Shown here: positions 15,427-23,651 of the stretch, one piece after another
Numbering within the stretch: the stretch's first letter is position 1
Layout of the letters: each line of letters opens with the position of its first letter
From: JBBWZH01 sp035544115
GTDB lineage: Bacteria; Actinomycetota; Actinomycetes; Mycobacteriales; CADCTP01
Direction: 5' to 3'
Assembly (NCBI GenBank): GCA_963714145.1
Contig: OY970235.1
Coordinates: forward strand, 4,526,001 to 4,590,000
DNA length: 64,000 nt
Made by a program: the position numbers and the translations under genes
The notes under the pieces: generated by a model
The model's input: only the letters and a program-made list of their open reading frames with translations
Database searches by the model: none
Told to the model about the DNA's origin: nothing

Positions 15427-17139
15427 GTGACTGAGCCGTACCTACCCGCCGACGCGTACGCCGGCGTGTTCTTCTCACCGGACTCCGTGCGAGTTATGAG
15501 AGCCGGCTCCATCCTGCCGCCTGAAATGAGTCCGGAAAGGTTGCTGTCCGACCTGACGACGGAGATTGCCCGGGCCGAGCATTCCCTCGGCGCCACCGCC
15601 GCGGACACCGAGCGCCTCCTTGTTGAGTTCGCCGACTACGTCCGCCGCGGATTGTGCACACTCGGTTCACCACTGTTGACCAACATCGCCGCCAAGCATC
15701 CTGTCCTCGCGTCCTGCACTGCCGTTCCACTCGATGCCGCCGTGCTGGCCGCCACGGACTTCCGTCTCGCTGAGTCCTACTACAACCTGAACATGGGCTC
15801 GGGCTACGACCTCACGGCTGCCCGTGATCCTTCAGACGCACTCCTCCGGCTCAACGCGCATGCCGAAGCGGTGGAATCATCCGGGAGTTGCGAGCGCTAC
15901 GTGGGGAACATTGCCCATGTTAGTGTGCGGCACCCCAAGATCTTCGAATTCGCGATCATCAAGGCGACCCGCTCCGATATTGTTCACTTCAATACATCGA
16001 TCGAGGTGACGCCGGATTTCATGGAGTCAGTTCGGCATGCCGGTACCTTCCAGACCTCCGACGGGGTCCGCCATTCCAGCCTGGAGTTGTGGAACTCGAT
16101 TGTCGAATCCGCCTGGCACTGTGGCGATCCCGGCATCCTCTGTCTCGACCGCTACAACGCGGGTAACCCGCTTGCGGCACACTGGCCGTACGTCACGACG
16201 GCACCATGCGCCGAGGTCGGCCTCTCCGCTGGGGAGGTCTGTGTGTTCGGATACATCAACCTCGCCGCCTGTCTCAGCCGCCAGGGTCGGCTGCGCCTAG
16301 ATCTCGATCTGCTTGGCGACATAGCGGACTGCCTCACGCGGGTGCTCGACGACGCCTTGGAACTGAGCCTCGCCGGCGCACCCACGGCCCTGACAGCCAC
16401 AGTTCTTTCGGCAAAGCGGAAGATCGGCATCGGGATCTGTGGCTACGCCGACACATTGCTCTGGCTCGGGATGGACTACGGGAGTGAGCAGGGCGTAAAG
16501 CTGCTCCAGAACGCCCTGGCCGTCATCAACTATCGATCGAAGGTGGCGTCGCTCGAACTCGCCCTCGAACGCGGCAGCTTCAGCGGTTTTCCGCTGTCAA
16601 GCTACGCAACCGATCCCTCGTTCCTGACTCGTTTCGCGGCACCCGGCCTCTGCGTGCAATCAGCCGACTGGCGCGAACTGGCTGAGAACGTCCGGAAACA
16701 CGGCCTCAGACATGTGATGACCACCGCCTTGCCACCTGCCGGCAGGAGTGCGCTGCTTCTGGGCGTGAATCCCAGCCTTGAGCCCTATCTTGAACTGGAC
16801 CGCCAAGGCCGGTGGGTTCGGCCGATAGCCGCACAGTTGGCTACCGGTCGGGCGTGCGTCGATCACGACCTGCAGTTGGTGAGCAAGAGGTCTCAAGACG
16901 GCAGTTGGCCACAGGCCGCGACCTCGGACGTGTCTCTCTTCCGAACCGCCCCGAGTATTGATGTACAGGACCACATGCGGGTTGCGGCGGCAGCAGCGGC
17001 GCTGGTCGACGACGGCGTATCGAAGACCATCAATCTTCATCCTTCGAACACGCGCGAGGATGTTTCACAAGTTTATCTTGATGCTTGGACCGCCGGATTG
17101 AAGGCGATCTCGATATTTCGAGACATATGTCGACCTTGA
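15427..17139 (+). CDS. divergent ribonucleotide-reductase-like protein (class II-like catalytic barrel)
   Basis: This 570-residue protein resembles the catalytic large subunit of ribonucleotide reductase, closest to B12-dependent class II. Segments line up in order: TNIAAKHPVLASCTAVPLDA (Cys97), NMGSGYDLTAARDP, NIAHVSVRHPKIFEFAIIKA, SAWHCGDPGILCLDR, TTAPCAEVGLSAGEVCVFGY (Cys261, Glu263, Cys272), KIGIGICGYADTLLWLGM, PPAGRSALLLGVNPSLEP (436-453) and DDGVSKTINLHPS. All three Cys of the radical/redox set and the Glu are kept. The catalytic Asn before the thiyl Cys (NPCGE in class II) is Ala259. There is no ATP-cone and no C-terminal Cys-rich tail. The GTG start at 15427 follows AGAGGAG. It heads an island with HD and XRE genes. 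A housekeeping role is unlikely; modified-nucleotide chemistry is possible. Confidence 0.82.
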   Translation: MTEPYLPADAYAGVFFSPDSVRVMRAGSILPPEMSPERLLSDLTTEIARAEHSLGATAADTERLLVEFADYVRRGLCTLGSPLLTNIAAKHPVLASCTAVPLDAAVLAATDFRLAESYYNLNMGSGYDLTAARDPSDALLRLNAHAEAVESSGSCERYVGNIAHVSVRHPKIFEFAIIKATRSDIVHFNTSIEVTPDFMESVRHAGTFQTSDGVRHSSLELWNSIVESAWHCGDPGILCLDRYNAGNPLAAHWPYVTTAPCAEVGLSAGEVCVFGYINLAACLSRQGRLRLDLDLLGDIADCLTRVLDDALELSLAGAPTALTATVLSAKRKIGIGICGYADTLLWLGMDYGSEQGVKLLQNALAVINYRSKVASLELALERGSFSGFPLSSYATDPSFLTRFAAPGLCVQSADWRELAENVRKHGLRHVMTTALPPAGRSALLLGVNPSLEPYLELDRQGRWVRPIAAQLATGRACVDHDLQLVSKRSQDGSWPQAATSDVSLFRTAPSIDVQDHMRVAAAAAALVDDGVSKTINLHPSNTREDVSQVYLDAWTAGLKAISIFRDICRP

Positions 17140-17143
17140 CATA
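17126..17143. promoter_or_regulatory. inverted repeat at the reductase-like/HD junction
   Basis: The sequence TATGTC-GACCTT-GACATA forms a perfect 6-base inverted repeat overlapping the stop codon of the reductase-like gene, next to the palindrome GACATATGTC (17122-17131). It lies about 55 bases before the HD gene. It could be an operator for the XRE regulator of the island; no other support is visible. Confidence 0.35.
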
Positions 17144-17197
17144 GGTCTGCTACACTCCGCTGCCTCAGTCGAGTTCGAATCTGATCGAGGAGTGGGC

Positions 17198-18193
17198 GTG
17201 ACGAGTCTCGAGACAGGCCCAATTTCCATAAGAGACGACGTCTATGGGAATGTCAACGTCTCTGCGAGGCTCTTGGTCGATCTCTTGGAGAGTCAAGCGG
17301 TCACCCGTCTCAGGGGGGTCGCCCAAGCAGGCGCCTCATCGCTGGTACGCCCCGGCAGAACCGTGACACGGTACGAACACAGCGTCGGTGTGATGATCCT
17401 CGTCGGCCTGCTCGGGGGGTCGGAGATAGAGCAAGCAGCGGGTCTGCTTCAGGACGTCTCGCACACCGCCTTCTCTCATACTATTGACTACGTCTTTGAC
17501 GATCGCACGGAGGAGTTTCACGAGCGGATCTTCGACACCGTGGTCGACGGAAGTGATATCCCAGCCATTCTTGCTGGCCACGAACTTACCTGGCGCGATC
17601 TGTTCACCCCACGAAATCTTCAGCGAGTCGATGCGCCGGCGCCGCTGCTGTGTGCCGACCGCATAGACTACACACTGAGAGATCTAGTTCGGTTTGGCCA
17701 TATCGAGGTGGCGCAGGTGCGAGACTTCTTGGGTGAACTTGAGTTTCGCAATGATGTCGTCTTGGTACGAAACGAAGAGGCGGCGTGGGCCTTCTTCAAA
17801 TGGTACACGTACCTGGTTGGCGAACTCTTCATGAACCCGCTTGAGCTCTACGCTCATGACGAGCTGGCACGAATCATTCGGCGAGCGTTGAGAGTCGACG
17901 TATTAAGCGAGGCCCACCTCCTGGGAACCGATGAGGTGGTATTGGATAGGCTGGCCGCGGACTACATCCACGGCTCCGCTGAAGCGCTCGCCCGGCTCCG
18001 GCAGACTCGGCACGTAGAGGTCAACGGGACATCTGGCCGCCGCGTCTTCAGCAAGGCAAGAGTCGTTGACCCACCGATACTCCATGACAAGGTCGTCATC
18101 CCTCTCTCAAGCGTGCGAGAAGGTGTCAAACAGCTCTCGACACGAATCCTCACCAAGGCGAGGGAAGGTGTCCTGATCGGCAGCGCGTGCTAG
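17198..18193 (+). CDS. HD-domain phosphohydrolase (SAMHD1/dNTPase-like) with HD motif changed to QD
   Basis: This 331-residue protein has the fold markers of SAMHD1-like HD phosphohydrolases: the first metal His in TVTRYEHSVGVMIL (His61), AGLLQDVSHTAFSH where the HD doublet should be (Gln85-Asp86, His89), and the last metal Asp in LLCADRIDYTLRDL (Asp154). Family members normally read LLHD at residues 84-86; the codon here is CAG at 17450-17452, so Gln is certain in this assembly. The GTG at 17198 was chosen because GAGGAG lies five bases upstream; a GTG at 17192 overlaps that site. It follows the reductase-like gene by 58 bases and precedes the XRE gene by 10. It may hydrolyse or bind a nucleotide made by the upstream enzyme, or be a catalytically altered sensor. 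Confidence 0.82.
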   Translation: MTSLETGPISIRDDVYGNVNVSARLLVDLLESQAVTRLRGVAQAGASSLVRPGRTVTRYEHSVGVMILVGLLGGSEIEQAAGLLQDVSHTAFSHTIDYVFDDRTEEFHERIFDTVVDGSDIPAILAGHELTWRDLFTPRNLQRVDAPAPLLCADRIDYTLRDLVRFGHIEVAQVRDFLGELEFRNDVVLVRNEEAAWAFFKWYTYLVGELFMNPLELYAHDELARIIRRALRVDVLSEAHLLGTDEVVLDRLAADYIHGSAEALARLRQTRHVEVNGTSGRRVFSKARVVDPPILHDKVVIPLSSVREGVKQLSTRILTKAREGVLIGSAC

Positions 18194-18203
18194 GCGCCCC
18201 TCG

Positions 18204-19346
18204 ATGGACCCCACCCCCAGCGCGCTTGAACCCTTCGCGGCAGCCTTTGGCGAACTCCTCCGCCGGCTCCGCAAGAAGCGGGGCTGGCGGCAGATCGAGC
18301 TTGCTGTTGAGATTCCGGTTGACCATAGCCTGGTCAGCCGGTGGGAGACGGGTGCAGTTCTTCCGGCAGCTCGGGACCTCAATGCGCTCCGACGCGTACT
18401 GGGCCTCGACATCGAGGAACAGGATCAGCTTGAGTTTGCCTGGCGGCGACAGCGTCAGGCCCTGACCGACGAGGTGGAGTCCGCGCCGCTCGGAACGGTT
18501 GATCAATGGATCGAGTCCATCAGAGTCTCGGTGGAATGTGTCCGCAGCCTCAGAAAGGCCGGTCAGCCCAGGCTGGCACTGACGCTGGGTCGACGGGACG
18601 CACAGGCCGCGTTCGACCAGCTTCGGTCGACCTCATGGTCACCCGGCCATTTCCGTGCCCTCGCGGAACTCTCCGAGTTGCTCCTGGAGGAGTGCAAGGC
18701 GGGTCTCGACTACCTTCCGAGCGAGCTCGTTCGCCAAGGTGAGCTGCGGCGAACGCTTCGGATGCAGGACCTCGCGGCCAGCGGGTCAGGAGAGCCGTCT
18801 GCCAAGCTACTGCACGTGATCGCCAAGGAGGGCGTCGCGTACGTCTCCGGCAACTTCGGCGATGCCCACCTCCTGGGCGTCTCGTTGCTCGACAGCTCAG
18901 ACCATCTTTCGCCTGAGTGGATTCCAGAGGTCGTGCGAGCGTGCGGTATCAATGCCGGGCGGCTCAGAAGTGCTGAAGCACTGGAGGCTACCGAGACAGC
19001 GGTCGGACACCTGCTGTCCGAACAGGAGAGTCTGGCGAGAGGGACGCGTGCCTTCGTGTTGGAGGGTTTAGCGCGCGGGTGGGGTGGCATCGAGCCAGAA
19101 CGAGCGGTGACCATCATCGAGCGAGCCTGGTCGCTGCGGGACATGTCCGACGACTCGGAGGGCATCTCGGCCCTGCGCTATGTGCAACTCGTTCGCAGCC
19201 AGGCGGAGGTCGAGTTGGCGCTGCGCTGCCAGGGCAATCGTAACGACACCCTCGACAAGATCCAGAAGGCTCTCGCCATTAGTGCGCGTGAGGCCTACGA
19301 CAAGTACGTGATCGAATTGACCGCGCTGGCGAATCGGCTCACTTAG
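18204..19346 (+). CDS. XRE-family regulator with C-terminal helical repeat domain
   Basis: This 380-residue protein has an N-terminal helix-turn-helix of the XRE/Cro type (FGELLRRLRKKRGWRQIELA, then VDHSLVSRWETGAVLPAARDL) followed by about 290 residues of alpha-helical, TPR-like sequence (for example SEQESLARGTRAFVLEGLAR and ISALRYVQLVRSQAEVELAL). Large XRE proteins of this shape in actinomycetes bind DNA and use the helical part as sensor. It starts 10 bases after the HD gene and closes the three-gene operon, so it most likely regulates the island. A candidate site is the inverted repeat at 17126-17143. Confidence 0.82.
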   Translation: MDPTPSALEPFAAAFGELLRRLRKKRGWRQIELAVEIPVDHSLVSRWETGAVLPAARDLNALRRVLGLDIEEQDQLEFAWRRQRQALTDEVESAPLGTVDQWIESIRVSVECVRSLRKAGQPRLALTLGRRDAQAAFDQLRSTSWSPGHFRALAELSELLLEECKAGLDYLPSELVRQGELRRTLRMQDLAASGSGEPSAKLLHVIAKEGVAYVSGNFGDAHLLGVSLLDSSDHLSPEWIPEVVRACGINAGRLRSAEALEATETAVGHLLSEQESLARGTRAFVLEGLARGWGGIEPERAVTIIERAWSLRDMSDDSEGISALRYVQLVRSQAEVELALRCQGNRNDTLDKIQKALAISAREAYDKYVIELTALANRLT

Positions 19347-19475
19347 GTGCTGAACGGGGGTCGGCTCGACGCATTGGCGGACTTTGGACCGAAGATCGAC
19401 AACCTTGCCTGGATCGTCCCGCTCCGCGCGCGGCTAAAAGCCGTAGCCGCGGCCACCGACTTTGTCGAGATCTGA
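19347..19475 (+). CDS. possible 42-residue ORF of unknown function
   Basis: A GTG immediately after the stop of the XRE gene opens a 42-codon frame (product containing LADFGPKIDNLAWIVPLRAR) ending in TGA at 19473-19475. The composition looks coding, but there is no separate ribosome-binding site and no recognised family. It may be a translationally coupled small protein or the remnant of a larger gene. Confidence 0.3.
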   Translation: MLNGGRLDALADFGPKIDNLAWIVPLRARLKAVAAATDFVEI

Positions 19476-19500
19476 TCCGCCGCAGTCGTTCCACTGGAAC

Positions 19501-19689
19501 TTACAGTGACAGGTCGCGCGACTCCCAGGCGTGGAGCTGAACAAGCTCTCCCAGGCGCACCAGCAATTTCCCAAATTCGACCTGCTCCTCCGGTGAAATC
19601 GTGTGGTTCCTGATGTCTGCGACCAGACCGGGCAGCTGCCCGGCCACCTGGGTCAGCGCAGCCTGCAGCTGTTCGGTTTTTTGGTCCAC
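19501..19689 (-). CDS. small conserved-looking protein of unknown function
   Basis: This 62-residue protein is predicted to be mainly helical (QKTEQLQAALTQVAGQLPGL, then SPEEQVEFGKLLVRLGELV). The GTG at 19689 is preceded by GAGAGG, which supports this short form over a longer frame starting at 19827. I recognise no family. It is convergent with the island operon and may mark its right border; GC content rises again to its right. Confidence 0.5.
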   Translation of the reverse strand: MDQKTEQLQAALTQVAGQLPGLVADIRNHTISPEEQVEFGKLLVRLGELVQLHAWESRDLSL

Positions 19690-19883
19690 GCGCGGTCCCT
19701 CTCGCGCCAGCTTGCACCGGCTTCCTGACGTCGGCGGGCCGATGGCTCGACGCCATCGGCTGAGCGTCATTCGGCACTGACCGTGATCGACGCTCGTTGG
19801 CATCCCAGCGGCGCACTCTAGCATCACCCGGATGTCGCAGCGCTGCCTCTATTCGGCAGCCGAACCCGTACCCACTGCGCCAA

Positions 19884-19916
19884 CCAGGCGCCTTCGAGCT
19901 CCCTACGAGCGCCTGG
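19884..19916 (-). terminator. hairpin downstream of the P450 gene
   Basis: CCAGGCGC and GCGCCTGG form a perfect 8-base stem around a 17-base loop, about 50 bases after the stop of the leftward P450 gene. There is no T-run, as is common for high-GC actinomycete terminators. Confidence 0.45.
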
Positions 19917-19968
19917 AGGGTGCCGTGTCAGGGCGGGCCCGGGCCGTTGAGGAGCGGGGCGGGCGGGT

Positions 19969-21177
19969 TCAGCTGAAGTTCAGTGGGAGGCGGTCGGGGC
20001 CGTAGATGCCGGTGGCCGGGCGCCAGGCGATCGGGCCGGCCAGCCGGGGTGGCGGCAGGCGGGTTACCAGGACGGGCAGCGCCTCGGACAGCTCGGTGTG
20101 GGCCAGGGCGGCGCCGAGGCAGTGGTGCGGGCCGGCGCCGAACTGCAGCGGGGCCTTGCGGGGCTTGGTGATGTCGAAGACGTACGGCTCGTCGAAGACC
20201 CGCGGGTCGCGCTGCGCGGCGTGCACGCCGATCATCACGAACGTGCCGGCCGGGATGCGCACGCCCTGATAGTCGAGGTCGGCGGCGGCGAACCGGTACA
20301 CCGAGGCGGCCGACGGGAACCAGCGCATCGTCTCGTCCACCGCCAGCGGGGCCAGCTCCGGCCGGGCGGCCAGCAGCGCCCACTGGTCCGGGTGCTCGAC
20401 GAAGGCGGCCACCGCGTTGGTGAACTGCTGGCTGGTGTTGTCGTGCGCGGCGAAGACCAGCGTGACGATCAGGTTGACCAGCTCCTCCCGGCTCACCTGC
20501 CCGTCGGCGCGCTGCTCGGCGACCAGCCGGGAGATCAGGTCCGGGCCCGGGTCGGCCGCCTTGGCGTCCATCAGCCGCTCGATGTAGCCGGACAGGCCGA
20601 CGACCGCGGCTTCGACCCTGGTGCGGATGTCGCCGCCGTGCGCGAGGCTGAACACCAGCCCGATGTCGCCGGACCAGACCCGGAACGTGTCGTAGTCCTC
20701 CGGCGGCACGCCGAGCAGCTCGCACATCACCGCCAGCGGCAGCCGGTCGCCGAAGTCGCTGACGAACTCGCAGCGGCCAGCCGTGGCGAGCTGCCCGGCC
20801 AGCTGCTCGGCGCGGGCCCGGATGTACGGGCGCAGCGCGCTGACCGTGCGCGGGGTGAACGCGTTGCGCACCAGACCGCGCAGCCGCCGGTGGTCCTCGC
20901 CCTCCCGGTTCACGATCATCGGCACGAACCAGTCGTACAGCGGGCCGTCCACGACCCCGTTCATCGCGAGGTACCCGACGCCGTTGTGGTCCAACCGCCG
21001 GTCCCGCAGCAGCTCCTGCGCCTCGGCGTACCGCAGCACGAGCAGGCCCAGCGCGGTCCGGGCGTACCAGCCAGCATCCTGCGCCTGCCGCACCTCGGGC
21101 CCGTCGAAGCTGAACTCCGGGCTGACGATGTCGATGAACGGCACGTCCCCAGACATCGCCGGATCCATCACCGACAT
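19969..21177 (-). CDS. cytochrome P450
   Basis: This 402-residue soluble bacterial P450 shows the I-helix oxygen-activation motif as LVFAAHDNTSQQF, the ExxR motif as DETMRW, and the heme-ligand loop FGAGPHHCLGAALAHTEL with the cysteinate ligand. The ATG at 21177 is preceded by GGGGGAG; extra in-frame codons to 21231 are not needed. It would need an external ferredoxin and reductase, and none is encoded next to it. It diverges from the AraC-type regulator at 21471. Whether it belongs to the terpene locus 5 kb away is unclear, as two reductase-like genes and another P450 lie between. Confidence 0.92.
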   Translation of the reverse strand: MSVMDPAMSGDVPFIDIVSPEFSFDGPEVRQAQDAGWYARTALGLLVLRYAEAQELLRDRRLDHNGVGYLAMNGVVDGPLYDWFVPMIVNREGEDHRRLRGLVRNAFTPRTVSALRPYIRARAEQLAGQLATAGRCEFVSDFGDRLPLAVMCELLGVPPEDYDTFRVWSGDIGLVFSLAHGGDIRTRVEAAVVGLSGYIERLMDAKAADPGPDLISRLVAEQRADGQVSREELVNLIVTLVFAAHDNTSQQFTNAVAAFVEHPDQWALLAARPELAPLAVDETMRWFPSAASVYRFAAADLDYQGVRIPAGTFVMIGVHAAQRDPRVFDEPYVFDITKPRKAPLQFGAGPHHCLGAALAHTELSEALPVLVTRLPPPRLAGPIAWRPATGIYGPDRLPLNFS

Positions 21178-21470
21178 GTCTCCCCCGATCCGCGGGCCGC
21201 CAGGCCCGGCCGGGCCCCGAGGGCGGCGCATCGCATCGTTGCCTCAAGGATAGGCGAAGAAGCTGTCACCCGGAACGGACGACCCGAAGACCTGGACCAC
21301 CGCGATCCCCGCCCCGGGCCGGGAATCCGCCATCTCTCCCGCAGCGCGCGTATCCCACCCAGATGTCCGCGGCCGGGCGCTCGTCCGGATCGGTGCCGGC
21401 TCGATGCTGGCGGCAGCGCGGCGACCATCCCGGCGCGCGATGCCGGCGGGGCGTCGGCGATGCTGTGGGC

Positions 21471-22310
21471 GTGGAGTACGTGTCCAGAGTGCCGCGACCG
21501 CCGCTGGACGGGCTGATCGACGACCTCTACTACCTGGCGGGTGCGCCGCCGTACGCCCTGCTGACGCTGCCGCCCGCGCCGTCGGCGCTGCTCATCGTCA
21601 ACCTCGGGGCGCCGTTCCGCATCCGCGCCGGCACCGACATCGAGACGGCCGAGTACGCCGACGGCTGCGTGGTCACCATGCCCACCCGCGCGTGGGAGTT
21701 CGGCTACCCACTCCGGACCCGGTCAGTCGGCGTGCACGTCAAGCCGTGGGGGCTGGCGCCGTTCCTGCCGATGCCCGCGGCCGAGCTGTGTGACCGGCCG
21801 GTGACGCTGGAGCAGGTGTGGGGCCGGCCCGCCACCGCTGAGCTGCGCGACCGGCTGGCCACGGCGGGCGGACCGGACGAGATGCTGACACTGCTCGAGG
21901 AGGAGCTGATGCGACGGCTGTGCGAGACCGCCGGCCTGGGGCTGGTCCGCCATACGAGCAGCGTCATCGCGGCGACCAGCGGGGCGATGGCGATCGGCGA
22001 CCTGAGCGTGGCGGCCGGTGTCAGCAGCACGCATCTGGCACAGCGGTTCAAGGAGCTCATCGGCGTCACGCCGAAGCGGCTGGCCCGCACGTACCGCTTC
22101 GCCGCCACCGTGTTCGCGATCAACCCCGCCGGACCGATCGACTGGGCCGACCTCGCCGGTGGCGCGGGCTACTTCGACCAGGCCCACTTCGGCCACGAGT
22201 TCCGGGCGTTCACCGGGCTCACGCCGACCCGGTACGTCGAAGTCCGGCAGCGGTTCCTGCGCGAACATCCCGGCCACGTGCTGGCCGGCTGGCCGCTGCC
22301 GGCCGATTGA
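21471..22310 (+). CDS. AraC-family transcriptional regulator
   Basis: The C-terminal third is an AraC-type double helix-turn-helix (MAIGDLSVAAGVSSTHLAQR, then IDWADLAGGAGYFDQAHFGH, and FRAFTGLTPTRYVEVRQRFL). The N-terminal part (ALLTLPPAPSALLIVNLGAP, VGVHVKPWGLAPFL) resembles the DUF6597 sensor found in AraC proteins. The GTG at 21471 is chosen; an ATG at 21363 would add a low-complexity Arg-rich leader. It is divergent from the P450 gene and just upstream of two reductase-like genes. Either group could be its target. Confidence 0.85.
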   Translation: MEYVSRVPRPPLDGLIDDLYYLAGAPPYALLTLPPAPSALLIVNLGAPFRIRAGTDIETAEYADGCVVTMPTRAWEFGYPLRTRSVGVHVKPWGLAPFLPMPAAELCDRPVTLEQVWGRPATAELRDRLATAGGPDEMLTLLEEELMRRLCETAGLGLVRHTSSVIAATSGAMAIGDLSVAAGVSSTHLAQRFKELIGVTPKRLARTYRFAATVFAINPAGPIDWADLAGGAGYFDQAHFGHEFRAFTGLTPTRYVEVRQRFLREHPGHVLAGWPLPAD

Positions 22311-22344
22311 TTTCGTACAAGAGCGGCAGCTCACGACACCCTAA

Positions 22345-22361
22345 TTTGGGGGCACCCCAAA
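22345..22361. promoter_or_regulatory. perfect inverted repeat before the reductase-like gene
   Basis: TTTGGGG-GCA-CCCCAAA is a perfect 7-base inverted repeat in an otherwise asymmetric region, directly before the AGAGGAG ribosome-binding site and next to a possible TAATTT -10 box. Its position suits a repressor operator. Confidence 0.45.
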
Positions 22362-22376
22362 GCAGAGGAGAGCCCC

Positions 22377-22958
22377 GTGGGCAAGGTGGTCATGTACAGC
22401 TCGGTGTCGGTGGACGGCTTCATCGCGGATGAGAACGACCAGCCCGGCCCGCTGTTCGACTGGTTGACCAGTGGTGACGTCCCGTTGGACGAGAGCGGCA
22501 TAGTGAAGGTCTCGCAGACGTCCTACGACTACACCCGGCCGTACTGGGACCAGATCGGGGTGACAATCGCCGGCCGCCACGTCTTCGACATGACGGACGG
22601 CTGGGACGGGAAGCCTCCGGGCGGGATCGACCACGTGGTCGTCGTGACGCACCGGCCGGCGCCCGAGGGCTGGGACCCCGAGGCGCCGTTTCACTTCGTC
22701 GACGGCATCGAGGCAGCCATGGCCACGGCGCAGCAGCTCGCGGGTGACCGCATGGTCGAGGTCGCCGCTGGCGACGTCGGTGGCCAGGTGCTTGCCGCGG
22801 GCCTGATCGACGAGGTACGCATGGACGTCGTGCCCGTCGTGTTCGGGTCCGGCAAGCGCTACTTCGGGTCGGTCCACGCGCAGCACCTGTTGGCGGATCC
22901 TGACGTGGTGATTCAGGGCAACCGGGTGCTTCACCTACGCTATCGGGTGCGCCGCTGA
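22377..22958 (+). CDS. dihydrofolate reductase/RibD C-terminal family protein
   Basis: This 193-residue protein has the RibD-C/DHFR-like fold. It opens with KVVMYSSVSVDGFIADE, has TIAGRHVFDMTDGWDGKPP and the late cofactor-site region MVEVAAGDVGGQVLAAGLIDEV, ending with the VVFGSGKRYF strand. Such proteins are NADPH-dependent reductases of usually unknown substrate, common in actinomycete accessory regions. The GTG at 22377 has AGAGGAG upstream. It is a paralog of the next gene (23055), with matching motifs throughout. Confidence 0.85.
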   Translation: MGKVVMYSSVSVDGFIADENDQPGPLFDWLTSGDVPLDESGIVKVSQTSYDYTRPYWDQIGVTIAGRHVFDMTDGWDGKPPGGIDHVVVVTHRPAPEGWDPEAPFHFVDGIEAAMATAQQLAGDRMVEVAAGDVGGQVLAAGLIDEVRMDVVPVVFGSGKRYFGSVHAQHLLADPDVVIQGNRVLHLRYRVRR

Positions 22959-23054
22959 CCGATCTGAGCGGGTCCGGCAGGTTCAACTCAAGATCACTGG
23001 TTGCCGGGTTCCGTCGTATCTTTGGCCGTCCCGACGTTCGGCTGAGGAGCAGAG

Positions 23055-23651
23055 ATGGCCAGGGTTGTCATGCAGGCGGTCGTGTCGGTGGACGGCTACA
23101 TCGCCTATCCCGATGACAGCGTCGGGCCGCTGTTCGACTGGTACGGCAACGGCGACGCCGAGGTGTCCGCCGGGGCCAGCGGCTGGACGTTCCAGGTCTC
23201 GCGGGCGTCCGCCGGCTACGTCCAGCCCTTCTGGGACGCCGTCAAGGTCACGGTGATCGGCCGGCACCTGTTCGACACCACGAACGGCTGGGACGGCAAG
23301 CCGGCCGCCGGAGACGCGCTGGTCGTCGTCACCCACCGGCCATTGCCGGCGGACTGGCTCGCCGACCACCCGGACGCACCGTTCCACCCCGCCGGCTCGG
23401 TCGAGGCGGGCATCGCGCTGGCGAAGCGGCTCGCCGGCGACGGCCTGGTCTGCGTGACCGCCGGCGACCTCGGCGGGCAGGCGTTCTCGGCCGGGCTGGT
23501 CGACGAGGTCGCGATGGACGTCGCCCCGGTGGTTCTGGGCGAAGGAGTGCGCTTCTTCGGCAGCCACACCGGCACGGTGCTCCTCGACGACCCCGACCAG
23601 GTGGTCCAGGGCGACCGGGTGCTGCACCTGCACTACACGGTCAAACGCTGA
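23055..23651 (+). CDS. dihydrofolate reductase/RibD C-terminal family protein (paralog)
   Basis: This 198-residue paralog of the preceding gene has the same order of motifs: VVMQAVVSVDGYIAYPDD, TVIGRHLFDTTNGWDGKP, VCVTAGDLGGQAFSAGLVDE and VVLGEGVRFF. The two look like an old tandem duplication: about half the residues agree by eye, but the DNA differs widely. It has its own ribosome-binding site (GAGGAGCAGAG) and a 96-base gap before it. No ligand-specific residues were recognised. Confidence 0.85.
   Translation: MARVVMQAVVSVDGYIAYPDDSVGPLFDWYGNGDAEVSAGASGWTFQVSRASAGYVQPFWDAVKVTVIGRHLFDTTNGWDGKPAAGDALVVVTHRPLPADWLADHPDAPFHPAGSVEAGIALAKRLAGDGLVCVTAGDLGGQAFSAGLVDEVAMDVAPVVLGEGVRFFGSHTGTVLLDDPDQVVQGDRVLHLHYTVKR

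Noticed and set aside
15427..17139. Calling the reductase-like gene a normal class II NrdJ
   Set aside because: The conserved Asn, the ATP-cone and the C-terminal Cys tail are missing and the phosphate loop is altered.
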